Assembly: GCA_023263015.1 (NCBI GenBank)
Contig: JALQXV010000056.1
Coordinates: forward strand, 1-7,770
Direction of reading: 5' to 3'
DNA length: 7,770 nt
From: Candidatus Saccharimonadia bacterium
GTDB taxonomy: Bacteria > Patescibacteriota > Saccharimonadia > Saccharimonadales > 2-12-FULL-41-12
The notes under the pieces: generated by a model
Database searches by the model: none
What the model was told of the DNA's origin: nothing
Seen by the model: the letters and a program-made list of their open reading frames with translations, nothing else
In this document: positions 1-5,568 of the stretch, one piece after another
Layout: every line of letters starts with the position of its first letter
Numbering within the stretch: the first letter of the stretch is position 1
Translations under genes and position numbers: made by a program

Positions 1-69
1 GTCTACATAATGGCAAAAGCCAGGTCATTCTGCTCTCACCCGAGAGTGAACGAGACTTTCGAACAGTAA
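1..69 (+). other. possible 3' end of an upstream reading frame (very uncertain)
   Basis: Frame 1 is open from the left edge to a TAA at 67-69, giving a short tail that ends ETFEQ. Frame 3 is also open from base 3 and runs without a stop into the VIT gene at 129, with a protein-like stretch (NGKSQVILLSPESE). I cannot tell which frame, if either, is coding. The hairpin plus T-run that follows at 54-97 favours a transcript entering from the left and ending here, so an upstream plus-strand gene probably finishes near here. No family is recognisable from so little sequence. Confidence 0.2.
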
Positions 70-97
70 CTAATTGTTTCTGCTCGGAGTCTTTTTT
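54..97 (+). terminator. probable intrinsic terminator upstream of the VIT gene
   Basis: An outer stem GACT (54-57)/AGTC (88-91) and an inner stem CGAACAG (60-66)/CTGCTCG (80-86, one A-C mismatch) are separated by a small internal bulge. They enclose a loop of about 13 nt. Six T residues follow at 92-97. The shape suits Rho-independent termination of a transcript entering from the left, and the VIT gene would then need its own promoter in the short gap after it. The mismatch and bulge make this weaker than the terminator at 868-898. Confidence 0.4.
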
Positions 98-116
98 AGT
101 TCATCGAGTAACATAC

Positions 117-123
117 AAAAGGA
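117..123 (+). promoter_or_regulatory. Shine-Dalgarno of the VIT gene
   Basis: AAAAGGA lies five bases before the ATG at 129. It decides the start: the frame is open upstream as far as base 3, but there is no other ATG, GTG or TTG codon in frame between there and 129. Confidence 0.65.
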
Positions 124-128
124 AAAAC

Positions 129-842
129 ATGACAAGAACCAATCACTTTGAAAGTCCGCACGAAGAAAAGCACCGATCTCACCGTGCTGCTTGGCTGCGC
201 GCTTCGATACTTGGAGTAAATGACGGAATTGTATCAACTTCAAGCTTAATGCTAGGCGTATTAGCTGCTTCACAAAGTGACACCGCTATTATGACTGCTG
301 GTATTGCTGGCTTAGTTGCCGGCGCACTGTCTATGGCGGCTGGCGAATACGTTTCGGTGGCTTCACAGCGAGATTCTGAAAAAGCTGATATCGCAATTGA
401 GCGAAAGTCTTTGAAGGAAAATCCAGACGAAGAACTTAAGGAGCTAGCTTGGATCTACGAAAAGCGAGGCTTAAATGCAAAACTGGCTCACCAAGTTGCC
501 AAACAACTGCATGATCATGATGCGGTTGTAGCACACGCCCGTGATGAACTAGGCATTGACCATGAAGCTTTGGCACGACCAACCCAAGCAGCGCTTGCCT
601 CTGCGGCAGCTTTTTCCGTAGGTGCTGCAGTTCCAATTATGGCGGCCCTGTTTAGTACAACTAGCCTAGGTGCATGGGCAATAACAGTTAGCTCGCTAGT
701 AGGTCTAGCTGTGTCAGGGGCAATTGGTGCACATGTAGGTGGTGGACACCGCGCTAAAGCCTCGGCCCGTGTTTTTGTGGGCGGTGGCTTAGCAATGGCA
801 ATCACCTACCTGATCGGTCATTTTATTGGCGGCATAATCTAA
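129..842 (+). CDS. VIT/CCC1-family iron/manganese transporter
   Basis: This 237-residue integral membrane protein of the VIT1/CCC1 family exports cytosolic Fe2+ or Mn2+ in characterised members, by proton exchange. The signature is complete: ILGVNDGIVST in the first helix (about 27-37, with D32), a second helix ending in the MAAGEYVS motif (69-76), and an acidic cytosolic segment (about 80-115) rich in Glu (E84, E91, E97, E101, E102, E105, E111), which is the metal-binding region in the plant protein. Three further hydrophobic helices follow (about 155-176, 181-203, 212-236). Length is normal for bacterial members. The N-terminus carries four His within 18 residues (H6, H11, H15, H18), possibly extra metal ligands. 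It stands as a single gene between a hairpin terminator and the strong terminator at 868-898. A role in metal detoxification is expected; which metal it carries cannot be told from sequence. Confidence 0.92.
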   Translation: MTRTNHFESPHEEKHRSHRAAWLRASILGVNDGIVSTSSLMLGVLAASQSDTAIMTAGIAGLVAGALSMAAGEYVSVASQRDSEKADIAIERKSLKENPDEELKELAWIYEKRGLNAKLAHQVAKQLHDHDAVVAHARDELGIDHEALARPTQAALASAAAFSVGAAVPIMAALFSTTSLGAWAITVSSLVGLAVSGAIGAHVGGGHRAKASARVFVGGGLAMAITYLIGHFIGGII

Positions 843-867
843 ATAGTTTAAAAATTACTTCTTAAAT

Positions 868-898
868 GTACCTTATCTGACTGTTAGGGTACTTTTTT
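868..898 (+). terminator. Rho-independent terminator after the VIT gene
   Basis: The arms GTACCTTA (868-875) and TAGGGTAC (885-892) form an eight-pair stem with one G-T wobble around a nine-base loop. Six T residues follow at 893-898. It lies 25 bases after the VIT stop codon and separates that gene from the small gene at 931. Confidence 0.85.
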
Positions 899-918
899 GT
901 ATGTACAGTGCACTATGT

Positions 919-924
919 AAGGAG
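919..924 (+). promoter_or_regulatory. strong Shine-Dalgarno of the DUF6496-like gene
   Basis: AAGGAG lies six bases before the ATG at 931. This near-consensus site is the best translational signal in the window and supports the small downstream ORF as a real gene. Confidence 0.75.
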
Positions 925-930
925 TTATAA

Positions 931-1110
931 ATGAATAAGTTTGGACCTAAAGCACAAGAAAAAGTTCACAAAGCGATCAAAGAGATGAACAACGGAACTC
1001 TTAAATCGGGTAACTCCGACAAAAAAGTAACCGACAAGAAACAGGCTATTGCGATTGGCCTATCTGAAGCACGTAAAGCAGGCGGCAAAGCGCCTAAAAA
1101 GGGTGACTAG
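931..1110 (+). CDS. small basic DUF6496-like protein
   Basis: This 59-residue soluble protein is rich in Lys and has no membrane segment. The order of blocks matches the small DUF6496-type family as I recall it: an N-terminal FGPKAQEKVHKAIKEMNNG stretch (4-22), then GTLKSG (22-27), then a spacer with KKVT (31-34), then the well-conserved KQAIAIGLSEARKAGGK (37-53). The function of this family is not known; the positive charge would allow nucleic-acid binding, but that is only a guess. A near-consensus AAGGAG precedes the ATG, and the terminator at 868-898 isolates it from the VIT gene. The 16-codon ORF at 1113 begins two bases after its stop and may be translationally coupled. Confidence 0.8.
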   Translation: MNKFGPKAQEKVHKAIKEMNNGTLKSGNSDKKVTDKKQAIAIGLSEARKAGGKAPKKGD

Positions 1111-1112
1111 TT

Positions 1113-1163
1113 ATGAAAGCAGCTGGATATACGCAGCCAAAATTGGTAGAAGTTGATGATTAA
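1113..1163 (+). pseudogene. 16-codon ORF resembling the N-terminus of an MDR/zinc alcohol dehydrogenase
   Basis: The ORF reads MKAAGYTQPKLVEVDD and then TAA. The opening MKAxGY followed by a P and an acidic strand resembles the first residues of zinc-type (cinnamyl-alcohol-dehydrogenase-like) medium-chain dehydrogenases. Nothing of the remaining 300 or more residues follows in any frame before the lycopene-cyclase-like gene. A purine-rich AAAAAGGG (about 1096-1103), inside the end of the preceding gene, could serve as a ribosome site for the ATG two bases after that gene's stop. It may be a remnant left by a deletion or a genuine micro-ORF. The resemblance rests on about ten residues, so it could be chance. 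Confidence 0.3.
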
Positions 1164-1225
1164 TAAGGCAACTTATGAAGCGAATATTAATCCATAAGCT
1201 TTAGATATACTTCTCCTCGGCTCCA

Positions 1226-1241
1226 TGCTAATCTTGTGGTG
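1226..1241 (+). promoter_or_regulatory. possible extended -10 for a leaderless GTG start
   Basis: TGCTAATCT (1226-1234) resembles an extended -10 (TG, one base, then TAATCT). A start point about seven bases downstream would fall on the GTG at 1241. There is no Shine-Dalgarno before this GTG, which agrees with a leaderless message, but the hexamer matches consensus at only three positions and no -35 is visible. TATACT at 1206-1211 is an alternative -10. Confidence 0.25.
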
Positions 1242-2050
1242 TGAATAAAAATACCAAAATAGATATTAGTGTACTTGTTGCCCTCCCTGTTATTGGTGCC
1301 GTCATAACACTTTTATTTCCAGTAAATCTTATGGCTGCTACACTTCTGTTATTCGCTCCTCCTGCCCTCTACCTGTCTTTTCGCAGCACGCAACTGGTTG
1401 CTCGATCAACTGTATACGCTACTATCATCACCCTTATCTCAATTTTCACCGACTATCTTGCCGAACAAGATAAATCATGGGTTTCGACCTCAATGTTCGA
1501 AACCAGATTAGCTGGAGTAGTCCCGTTTGAGGCATTAGTTTGGATATTTCTACTAACGTACTTAATTGTTGCGTACTACCAATACTTTTATGATCAAAAT
1601 GAGCATAAAGTTGTGGCCAAACGGATGCCGTACGCGTTTGGCGCAGCGGCAGCGGTTGTAGTATGGATTACGGTTTTAGCCTTAACTGGCATTGGTTCGT
1701 TAACAATTGAGTACTTCTACATTAAAAGCGGGCTAACATTTATGTTGCCCGTTTTAATTTTATTTACGATTGCTTACCTACAGTACTTCAAGGTTTATTT
1801 AAAAATGGCTCCATATTTTATCGCCATAGGACTCGCCAATGTACTGATTAGCTTACATAAAGGACATTGGTCGTACCCAGGAGAAAACTTTGTGGGCTGG
1901 GTAACACTGTTCGGCTACCATTTCCCGATCGAAGAGCTAATTTTTTGGATTGTTCTATACGCCCCGTTTATAATTACGCAGTTCGAATTCTTTAATAACG
2001 ATAACTTACTTACGTCGAGAAGCAGTCGAGGCAAGCGCCTTAGGACCTGA
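1241..2050 (+). CDS. lycopene-cyclase-domain membrane protein (CrtYc/CrtYd-like, fused)
   Basis: This 269-residue polytopic membrane protein has about seven or eight hydrophobic helices. It shows the two-repeat architecture of the CrtYc/CrtYd lycopene cyclase domain. The second repeat carries HWSYPGENFVGWVTLFGYHF (209-228), then PIEEL (229-233) and a following helix, the typical P-x-E-E signature. The first repeat has the equivalent SMFETRLAG, then PFEAL (95-99), with Ala at the second acidic position. Known members cyclise the ends of lycopene or other linear carotenoids in the membrane. No phytoene synthase or desaturase gene is present in this window, so the substrate is open. The GTG at 1241 is chosen because a TAA lies in frame at 1229-1231 and the first helix (10-27) needs this start. 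Its last 45 bases overlap the end of the convergent seven-TM gene. Confidence 0.75.
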   Translation: MNKNTKIDISVLVALPVIGAVITLLFPVNLMAATLLLFAPPALYLSFRSTQLVARSTVYATIITLISIFTDYLAEQDKSWVSTSMFETRLAGVVPFEALVWIFLLTYLIVAYYQYFYDQNEHKVVAKRMPYAFGAAAAVVVWITVLALTGIGSLTIEYFYIKSGLTFMLPVLILFTIAYLQYFKVYLKMAPYFIAIGLANVLISLHKGHWSYPGENFVGWVTLFGYHFPIEELIFWIVLYAPFIITQFEFFNNDNLLTSRSSRGKRLRT

Positions 2051-2686
2051 CGAAAACGCTGCGAGTAAAAGCGCAACTAGTGCCGTACTCATCGCTACGC
2101 CGTTAATAAGAAGCAGAGTGTCGTCACCGCCGCTCACTAGGATAACTGCGTTGATGAATAATGCGGTCAATCCGACTTGCAAGACACTCCTTGTAGTTCC
2201 GTTCTTAAAGCGGTCAGCTACTACGCTAATTGCCGGCAATAGCGTTAGCGCCATTGTTGCAATGTATAGAGCGATCGAGAGCGGATGCAAGCCAAAGTAT
2301 AGAAGTCCTTCTGATGAGAAGTACGGTTCTGAAGGATAAATAAATGTTCGTACCGCAAAGGTTGCCGCTATAGCGCCTGCTACAACAAGGGTTAGCAAAC
2401 TAGTCTTAGTAAAATCTATATTTTTATAAGCTACTTTTGCAAATGCAAAATGCGCCAATAAAAATGGTACTGCGCCAGCTAGAACGAGCGGCTGCAAGTC
2501 TTCTGGTTTTAAGATTACTAGAAGAGTCCATGCCGCCAAACCTGCCGTGTAACCTGCAAGTCCAAGCCCAAATGTTTGTAGCGTTACGTCCTTCTTACGC
2601 GCAAACCACCATGCCAATAAACCCGTTCCTAGTAGCATTGTTACAAAAAATGCCGGAACGAGTAAGTCTGATGTTGTATCGCCCAT
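2006..2686 (-). CDS. seven-TM membrane protein of unknown function
   Basis: This 226-residue protein is almost wholly hydrophobic, with about seven predicted helices: 8-28, 39-60, 65-86, 95-114, 126-156, 164-187 and 190-213. A short basic C-terminal tail (TASRRK) follows. The pattern of small residues and aromatics recalls the sensor-type 7TM regions found at the N-terminus of some histidine kinases, but here no kinase or other signalling domain follows. It is not a microbial rhodopsin: the last helix (LLLINGVAMSTALVALLLA) has no Lys for retinal. The start ATG at 2684-2686 is preceded by GGGGGA five bases upstream on the minus strand. It is transcribed divergently from the cfa-like gene and runs tail-to-tail into the lycopene-cyclase-like gene. 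I do not recognise the family. Confidence 0.75.
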   Translation of the reverse strand: MGDTTSDLLVPAFFVTMLLGTGLLAWWFARKKDVTLQTFGLGLAGYTAGLAAWTLLVILKPEDLQPLVLAGAVPFLLAHFAFAKVAYKNIDFTKTSLLTLVVAGAIAATFAVRTFIYPSEPYFSSEGLLYFGLHPLSIALYIATMALTLLPAISVVADRFKNGTTRSVLQVGLTALFINAVILVSGGDDTLLLINGVAMSTALVALLLAAFSSGPKALASTASRRK

Positions 2687-2721
2687 TTCTATCCCCCGTT
2701 GTAATTATTATCTTTACTGAA

Positions 2722-2749
2722 ATAGTAGCACAGCCATAAGCGTTAACAA
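2722..2749 (-). promoter_or_regulatory. candidate promoter of the seven-TM gene
   Basis: On the minus strand TTGTTA (2749-2744) and TACTAT (2727-2722) lie 16 bases apart, each matching the sigma-70 consensus at four of six positions. The predicted start near 2715 gives a leader of about 28 nt that contains the GGGGGA ribosome site. The -35 falls inside the palindrome at 2739-2761. Confidence 0.35.
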
Positions 2750-2761
2750 ATAGTTCACGCT
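2739..2761. promoter_or_regulatory. operator-like imperfect palindrome in the divergent intergenic region
   Basis: The arms AGCGTTAAC (2739-2747) and GTTCACGCT (2753-2761) match as an inverted repeat at eight of nine positions around the spacer AAATA. It lies in the 99-bp gap between the divergent seven-TM and cfa-like genes. It covers the likely -35 of the minus-strand promoter and lies just before the TATAAT at 2769-2774. No T-run follows either arm, so a dimeric regulator's binding site is more likely than a terminator. Confidence 0.4.
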
Positions 2762-2768
2762 CGCCATG

Positions 2769-2774
2769 TATAAT
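2769..2774 (+). promoter_or_regulatory. possible -10 box of the cfa-like gene
   Basis: A perfect TATAAT stands 11 bases before the ATG at 2786. The nearest -35-like TTAACA (2743-2748) is 20 bases upstream, which is long. If used, transcription would begin near 2781 and lose most of the GAGGTGAT ribosome site at 2775-2782. A weaker pair further upstream, TTTACT (2713-2718) with CATAAG (2735-2740), would keep it. Which one operates is open. Confidence 0.3.
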
Positions 2775-2782
2775 GAGGTGAT
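2775..2782 (+). promoter_or_regulatory. Shine-Dalgarno of the cfa-like gene
   Basis: GAGGTGAT lies three to five bases before the ATG at 2786 and is a near-perfect anti-16S match. It directly abuts the TATAAT at 2769-2774, so the two signals compete for the same space. Confidence 0.65.
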
Positions 2783-2785
2783 CTT

Positions 2786-3925
2786 ATGAACTACGTAAAA
2801 GTTGTCGATGAAATCTTTAGTCAGGTTAGTGGCGTCCGTTTTGATATTTTGTACTGGGACAACCAGCGCATTAAGTACGGTAAAGGTACTAAACCAGCTT
2901 TTACAATTATTTTTAAAGACGAATGGACTGCTAAGCGGCTCATCTCCCAAGGTGCACTCGGCTTTGGTGAATCATACATGGAAAACAGACTCCAGATTGA
3001 AGGTGACTTAGAGGCATACTTAAAACTACGACATCAATTTAAGAAATTAAAGCCGTCGCTACGACTAGCAATTGCGGCATTCTTAGCTAACCGCAGTGTT
3101 CCAAATGACACAAAAGATCAGATTTCCTACCACTACGATCTTGGGAATGATTTCTTTAAACTTCTGCTAGACAATAAAACTATGTCTTACTCGTGCGGAT
3201 TGTATACAACCAAAAAGGAAAGTTTGGCGCTTGCTCAGCAAAATAAAATTAAGCTCGTCTGCGACTGGCTTAATTTGCCACCTGAATCAACAGTGCTTGA
3301 CCTAGGATGTGGCTGGGGCGGATTTGCAAGCTACGCAGCGCAGAATCACAAGTGGATTATTACGGCCACAACGCTTAGCCAAGAGCAACGTAAGTATTGC
3401 GAAAAACTATTCAACAAGCTCTCCCTAGAAGACCGCATATCTTTGCGTTATCAAGACATGCTAGAAGATCTACCTGACGGCCAATTTGATGCCATTGTTA
3501 TGCTCGAATCTATTGAGCACGTTAGCCGTCCACGCCTAAACACCTTTATTAGGAGCCTATCTGCCAAACTTAAACCGAATGGAATAATTTACATTCAAAA
3601 TACCGGCAGATACATACCGAAGCGTGTTGATGCATGGACTCTAAAATACGTCTTTCCTGGTGGCTACTTACCTGCAAAGCACGAGTTACTAGATGCTGCA
3701 AGCGATGCAGGCCTAGAAGTTGATAAGTTTGTTGATGATACGCAAAGTTATGTACTTACTATGACGGAATGGATCAACAACCTCGAAAGAAATCGTGCAA
3801 CTATTGAAGATATGTTTGATGAGTCATTTTACAGACTATGGGAACTGTGGATGCACGGCGCTAAAGTCGCATTTGAGGTAGACTCGATGAATCTCTTCCG
3901 TTTCACACTCCGCAAATCAGTTTAG
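2786..3925 (+). CDS. cfa: cyclopropane-fatty-acyl-phospholipid synthase family methyltransferase
   Basis: This 379-residue SAM-dependent enzyme of the CFA/CmaA family adds a methylene or methyl carbon to cis double bonds of phospholipid acyl chains at the membrane surface. An N-terminal lipid-binding part (about 1-105) carries GFGESYMENRLQIEGDLE (59-76). The methyltransferase part then shows YHYDLGNDFF (115-124), MSYSCGLY (133-140, C137 corresponding to the catalytic-site Cys139 of E. coli Cfa), the SAM-binding VLDLGCGWGG (170-179), TLSQEQ (196-201), SIEHV (242-246, E244 corresponding to Glu239), FPGGYLP (290-296) and Y322 near the end. The His of the bicarbonate site (E. coli His266) appears to be Gln271 in my hand alignment. 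Length is close to E. coli Cfa (382). The gene overlaps the UbiA-PlsC gene by nine bases tail-to-tail. Methyltransferases making branched rather than cyclopropane acids are an alternative. Confidence 0.88.
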   Translation: MNYVKVVDEIFSQVSGVRFDILYWDNQRIKYGKGTKPAFTIIFKDEWTAKRLISQGALGFGESYMENRLQIEGDLEAYLKLRHQFKKLKPSLRLAIAAFLANRSVPNDTKDQISYHYDLGNDFFKLLLDNKTMSYSCGLYTTKKESLALAQQNKIKLVCDWLNLPPESTVLDLGCGWGGFASYAAQNHKWIITATTLSQEQRKYCEKLFNKLSLEDRISLRYQDMLEDLPDGQFDAIVMLESIEHVSRPRLNTFIRSLSAKLKPNGIIYIQNTGRYIPKRVDAWTLKYVFPGGYLPAKHELLDAASDAGLEVDKFVDDTQSYVLTMTEWINNLERNRATIEDMFDESFYRLWELWMHGAKVAFEVDSMNLFRFTLRKSV

Positions 3926-5557
3926 TTCTATAATTTTCTTCATTAGTTGGACCGAGGCTTTTTCATAATCTTTTCTGCTGTATGTCTTTTTGGTACCAAA
4001 AATCTCTTTTGAGTAAACTGGTGCGCCAAACGTAATTACCAATTTAGGTCTACGCTTAAGGTAATCACCTATTGATGTTTGTCGATTCAAGCCTTGAATA
4101 TGAACAGGAATTGCGGGTAAACTGGTGCTTTGAATCAAGAATGAAGCTCCACCGCGTGCCTCGCCAATATCACTATCCGCGTGCCGTCGTCCTACCGGAA
4201 AAATACAGACGGCCATACCCTTTTCACTAGCCAAAAGATGATTTTTTAAAGCGTGTTCATAGTTATTTAAGCCTTTATACGCCGGATAGCCTCCAATGAT
4301 CTTAAAGAAGTTGCCACCGTATAAAAATTTGCGCCAACCGCTCCAGTTGTCGCGGTACGTTTGAGTGTCTGAGGTTACGAAAGCAATTGGAATTTTTGTT
4401 GAAAAGAATGGCAATGCCGCCACAATCATCAACGGATCAATTTCGGTAACATGATTGCTTACAAATACAGCGTTGCCATGCACTTTCTTAACGTTCTCAA
4501 CGCCTATAATCTGCACCGAGCAACACATCCTCATAAATAATCTGATAGGTAACCAAATTAAGCGCTGGAAGAAGCTCGGTGAGCTGGTGCTTTTTATAGT
4601 GACACCAGTAAGTAGAAATAATCCGATTAAAAGAGGCAGTATGACCTCTAGTGAACTCATATTAGTGAAATACTGGCTTAGATAAAAAATTATTACGACG
4701 ACGATCGAAGCATTTGCGAATTTGGCAATGGCTGCAATTAGCTTCATCTGAAATGCAATTTGTGGTGACTGAGCTAGCCGATATAGCAATACTAAAACTG
4801 CGAAATGACTTAAAACCAACACTATTAGAACGCCTCTAGAAAAGTTAGTCGAAGCGGCAACTACTACCAAAGCTACCGTCCCACTTAAAGCACTCGCTAA
4901 ACAAGTAGACTTGGCGCCATGACGAATCAGGTACGTACGTTTGCCATACTTCTGATCCCCTTTTACGTCACGGAAATCTTTTAGGAATAACCGAGCAATA
5001 AACCCAAAATAAAGACCCGCCATTAGCAACCAAGGGTACGGATCGATGGAGTTAGTTGACCAGTAGCCTAGGCTAAATGGAAACAGCACATACGCCAAAG
5101 GTAATAGTAGCTGGCTAATGATTCCTCGGTCAGTGATCCTAACCGGCTTAAACGAATACGCGTAATCCATTAAAAGAATAAAAAACGTTAAACCAACTCC
5201 TAACCAGCCAAACGGTATGGCAAACATAAGAGCTGCCACTCCGGCAAATCCATGCACAATCCATAGACGACGGTTAGACCTATTTTTACTCAACAAAGGA
5301 CGATTCTTAACGCCTTGCAAGTTAATAGCATCAATTTGTCTGTCGGCGTAATCGTTGGAACTGGCGGCATGAATATACCAAGCCACTAACACTAGCAAAA
5401 CTAATAGCAATTGAAGGGATAGTATGCCCACAGACAAGCTAGCTAAAATTGTAATCAAGCTACATGTAAATAGAATCCTGAATCGGACGAATTTTGAGGC
5501 AAAGCTTATCATAGACACCAACGTGCGAAGCGAACCGAGCATACTGTTATAATACAT
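3917..5557 (-). CDS. UbiA-family prenyltransferase fused to a PlsC-type acyltransferase
   Basis: A 546-residue bifunctional membrane protein. Residues about 20-315 form a polytopic UbiA prenyltransferase with both Asp-rich motifs: NDYADRQID (68-76) and KDFRDVKGD (193-201), plus YSFKPVR (134-140) between them. These bind the Mg-diphosphate of a prenyl donor and transfer the prenyl group to an acceptor. Residues about 330-546 form a PlsC/AGPAT acyltransferase domain with NHVTEID (368-374; the HX4D motif is H369 and D374), GGYPAYKG (422-429), FPVGRRH (453-459) and PAIPVHIQGL (481-490). AGPAT enzymes acylate lysophosphatidate or related acceptors from acyl-ACP, acyl-CoA or acyl-phosphate. The usual Glu of motif III (FPEG) is Val455. 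The start at 5557 is the outermost; Met6 (5542) suits the promoter better. Acceptor and prenyl donor cannot be told from sequence, and UbiA members range from lipid and quinone synthesis to carotenoid elongation. Confidence 0.85.
   Translation of the reverse strand: MYYNSMLGSLRTLVSMISFASKFVRFRILFTCSLITILASLSVGILSLQLLLVLLVLVAWYIHAASSNDYADRQIDAINLQGVKNRPLLSKNRSNRRLWIVHGFAGVAALMFAIPFGWLGVGLTFFILLMDYAYSFKPVRITDRGIISQLLLPLAYVLFPFSLGYWSTNSIDPYPWLLMAGLYFGFIARLFLKDFRDVKGDQKYGKRTYLIRHGAKSTCLASALSGTVALVVVAASTNFSRGVLIVLVLSHFAVLVLLYRLAQSPQIAFQMKLIAAIAKFANASIVVVIIFYLSQYFTNMSSLEVILPLLIGLFLLTGVTIKSTSSPSFFQRLIWLPIRLFMRMCCSVQIIGVENVKKVHGNAVFVSNHVTEIDPLMIVAALPFFSTKIPIAFVTSDTQTYRDNWSGWRKFLYGGNFFKIIGGYPAYKGLNNYEHALKNHLLASEKGMAVCIFPVGRRHADSDIGEARGGASFLIQSTSLPAIPVHIQGLNRQTSIGDYLKRRPKLVITFGAPVYSKEIFGTKKTYSRKDYEKASVQLMKKIIELN
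5545..5553 (+). promoter_or_regulatory. extended -10 promoter of the phosphatidyltransferase gene, overlapping the start of the divergent gene
   Basis: TGTTATAAT (5545-5553) is an exact extended -10 (TG, one base, TATAAT). The start point would be near 5560, nine bases before the ATG at 5569, so the message would be almost leaderless; no Shine-Dalgarno is present. The same bases read on the minus strand contain TATTAT (5554-5549), whose predicted start near 5542 coincides with Met6 of the UbiA-PlsC gene. Confidence 0.5.
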
Positions 5558-5568
5558 GTAACATTGCG

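Noticed and set aside
3..128. In-frame upstream extension of the VIT gene
   Set aside because: The frame is open, but no start codon lies upstream of 129 within the window, a ribosome site precedes 129, and the VIT homology begins well inside the 129 start. The extension also runs across a terminator-like hairpin.
515..805. Minus-strand ORFs within the VIT gene
   Set aside because: They mirror the alternating codon pattern of a clear family member on the other strand and have no ribosome site or family resemblance.
1163..1176. Hairpin ATAAG-GCAA-CTTAT as a terminator of the DUF6496-like gene
   Set aside because: The stem is only five pairs with A/T at the ends, and no T-run follows.
2006..2686. 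Microbial rhodopsin (seven helices beside a carotenoid-cyclase-like gene)
   Set aside because: The seventh helix lacks the retinal-binding Lys, and the Asp/Glu pattern of the third helix of type-1 rhodopsins is absent.
2118..2739. Plus-strand ORFs opposite the seven-TM gene
   Set aside because: They are antisense shadows with no ribosome site and composition unlike real proteins; the minus-strand frame gives seven clean helices.
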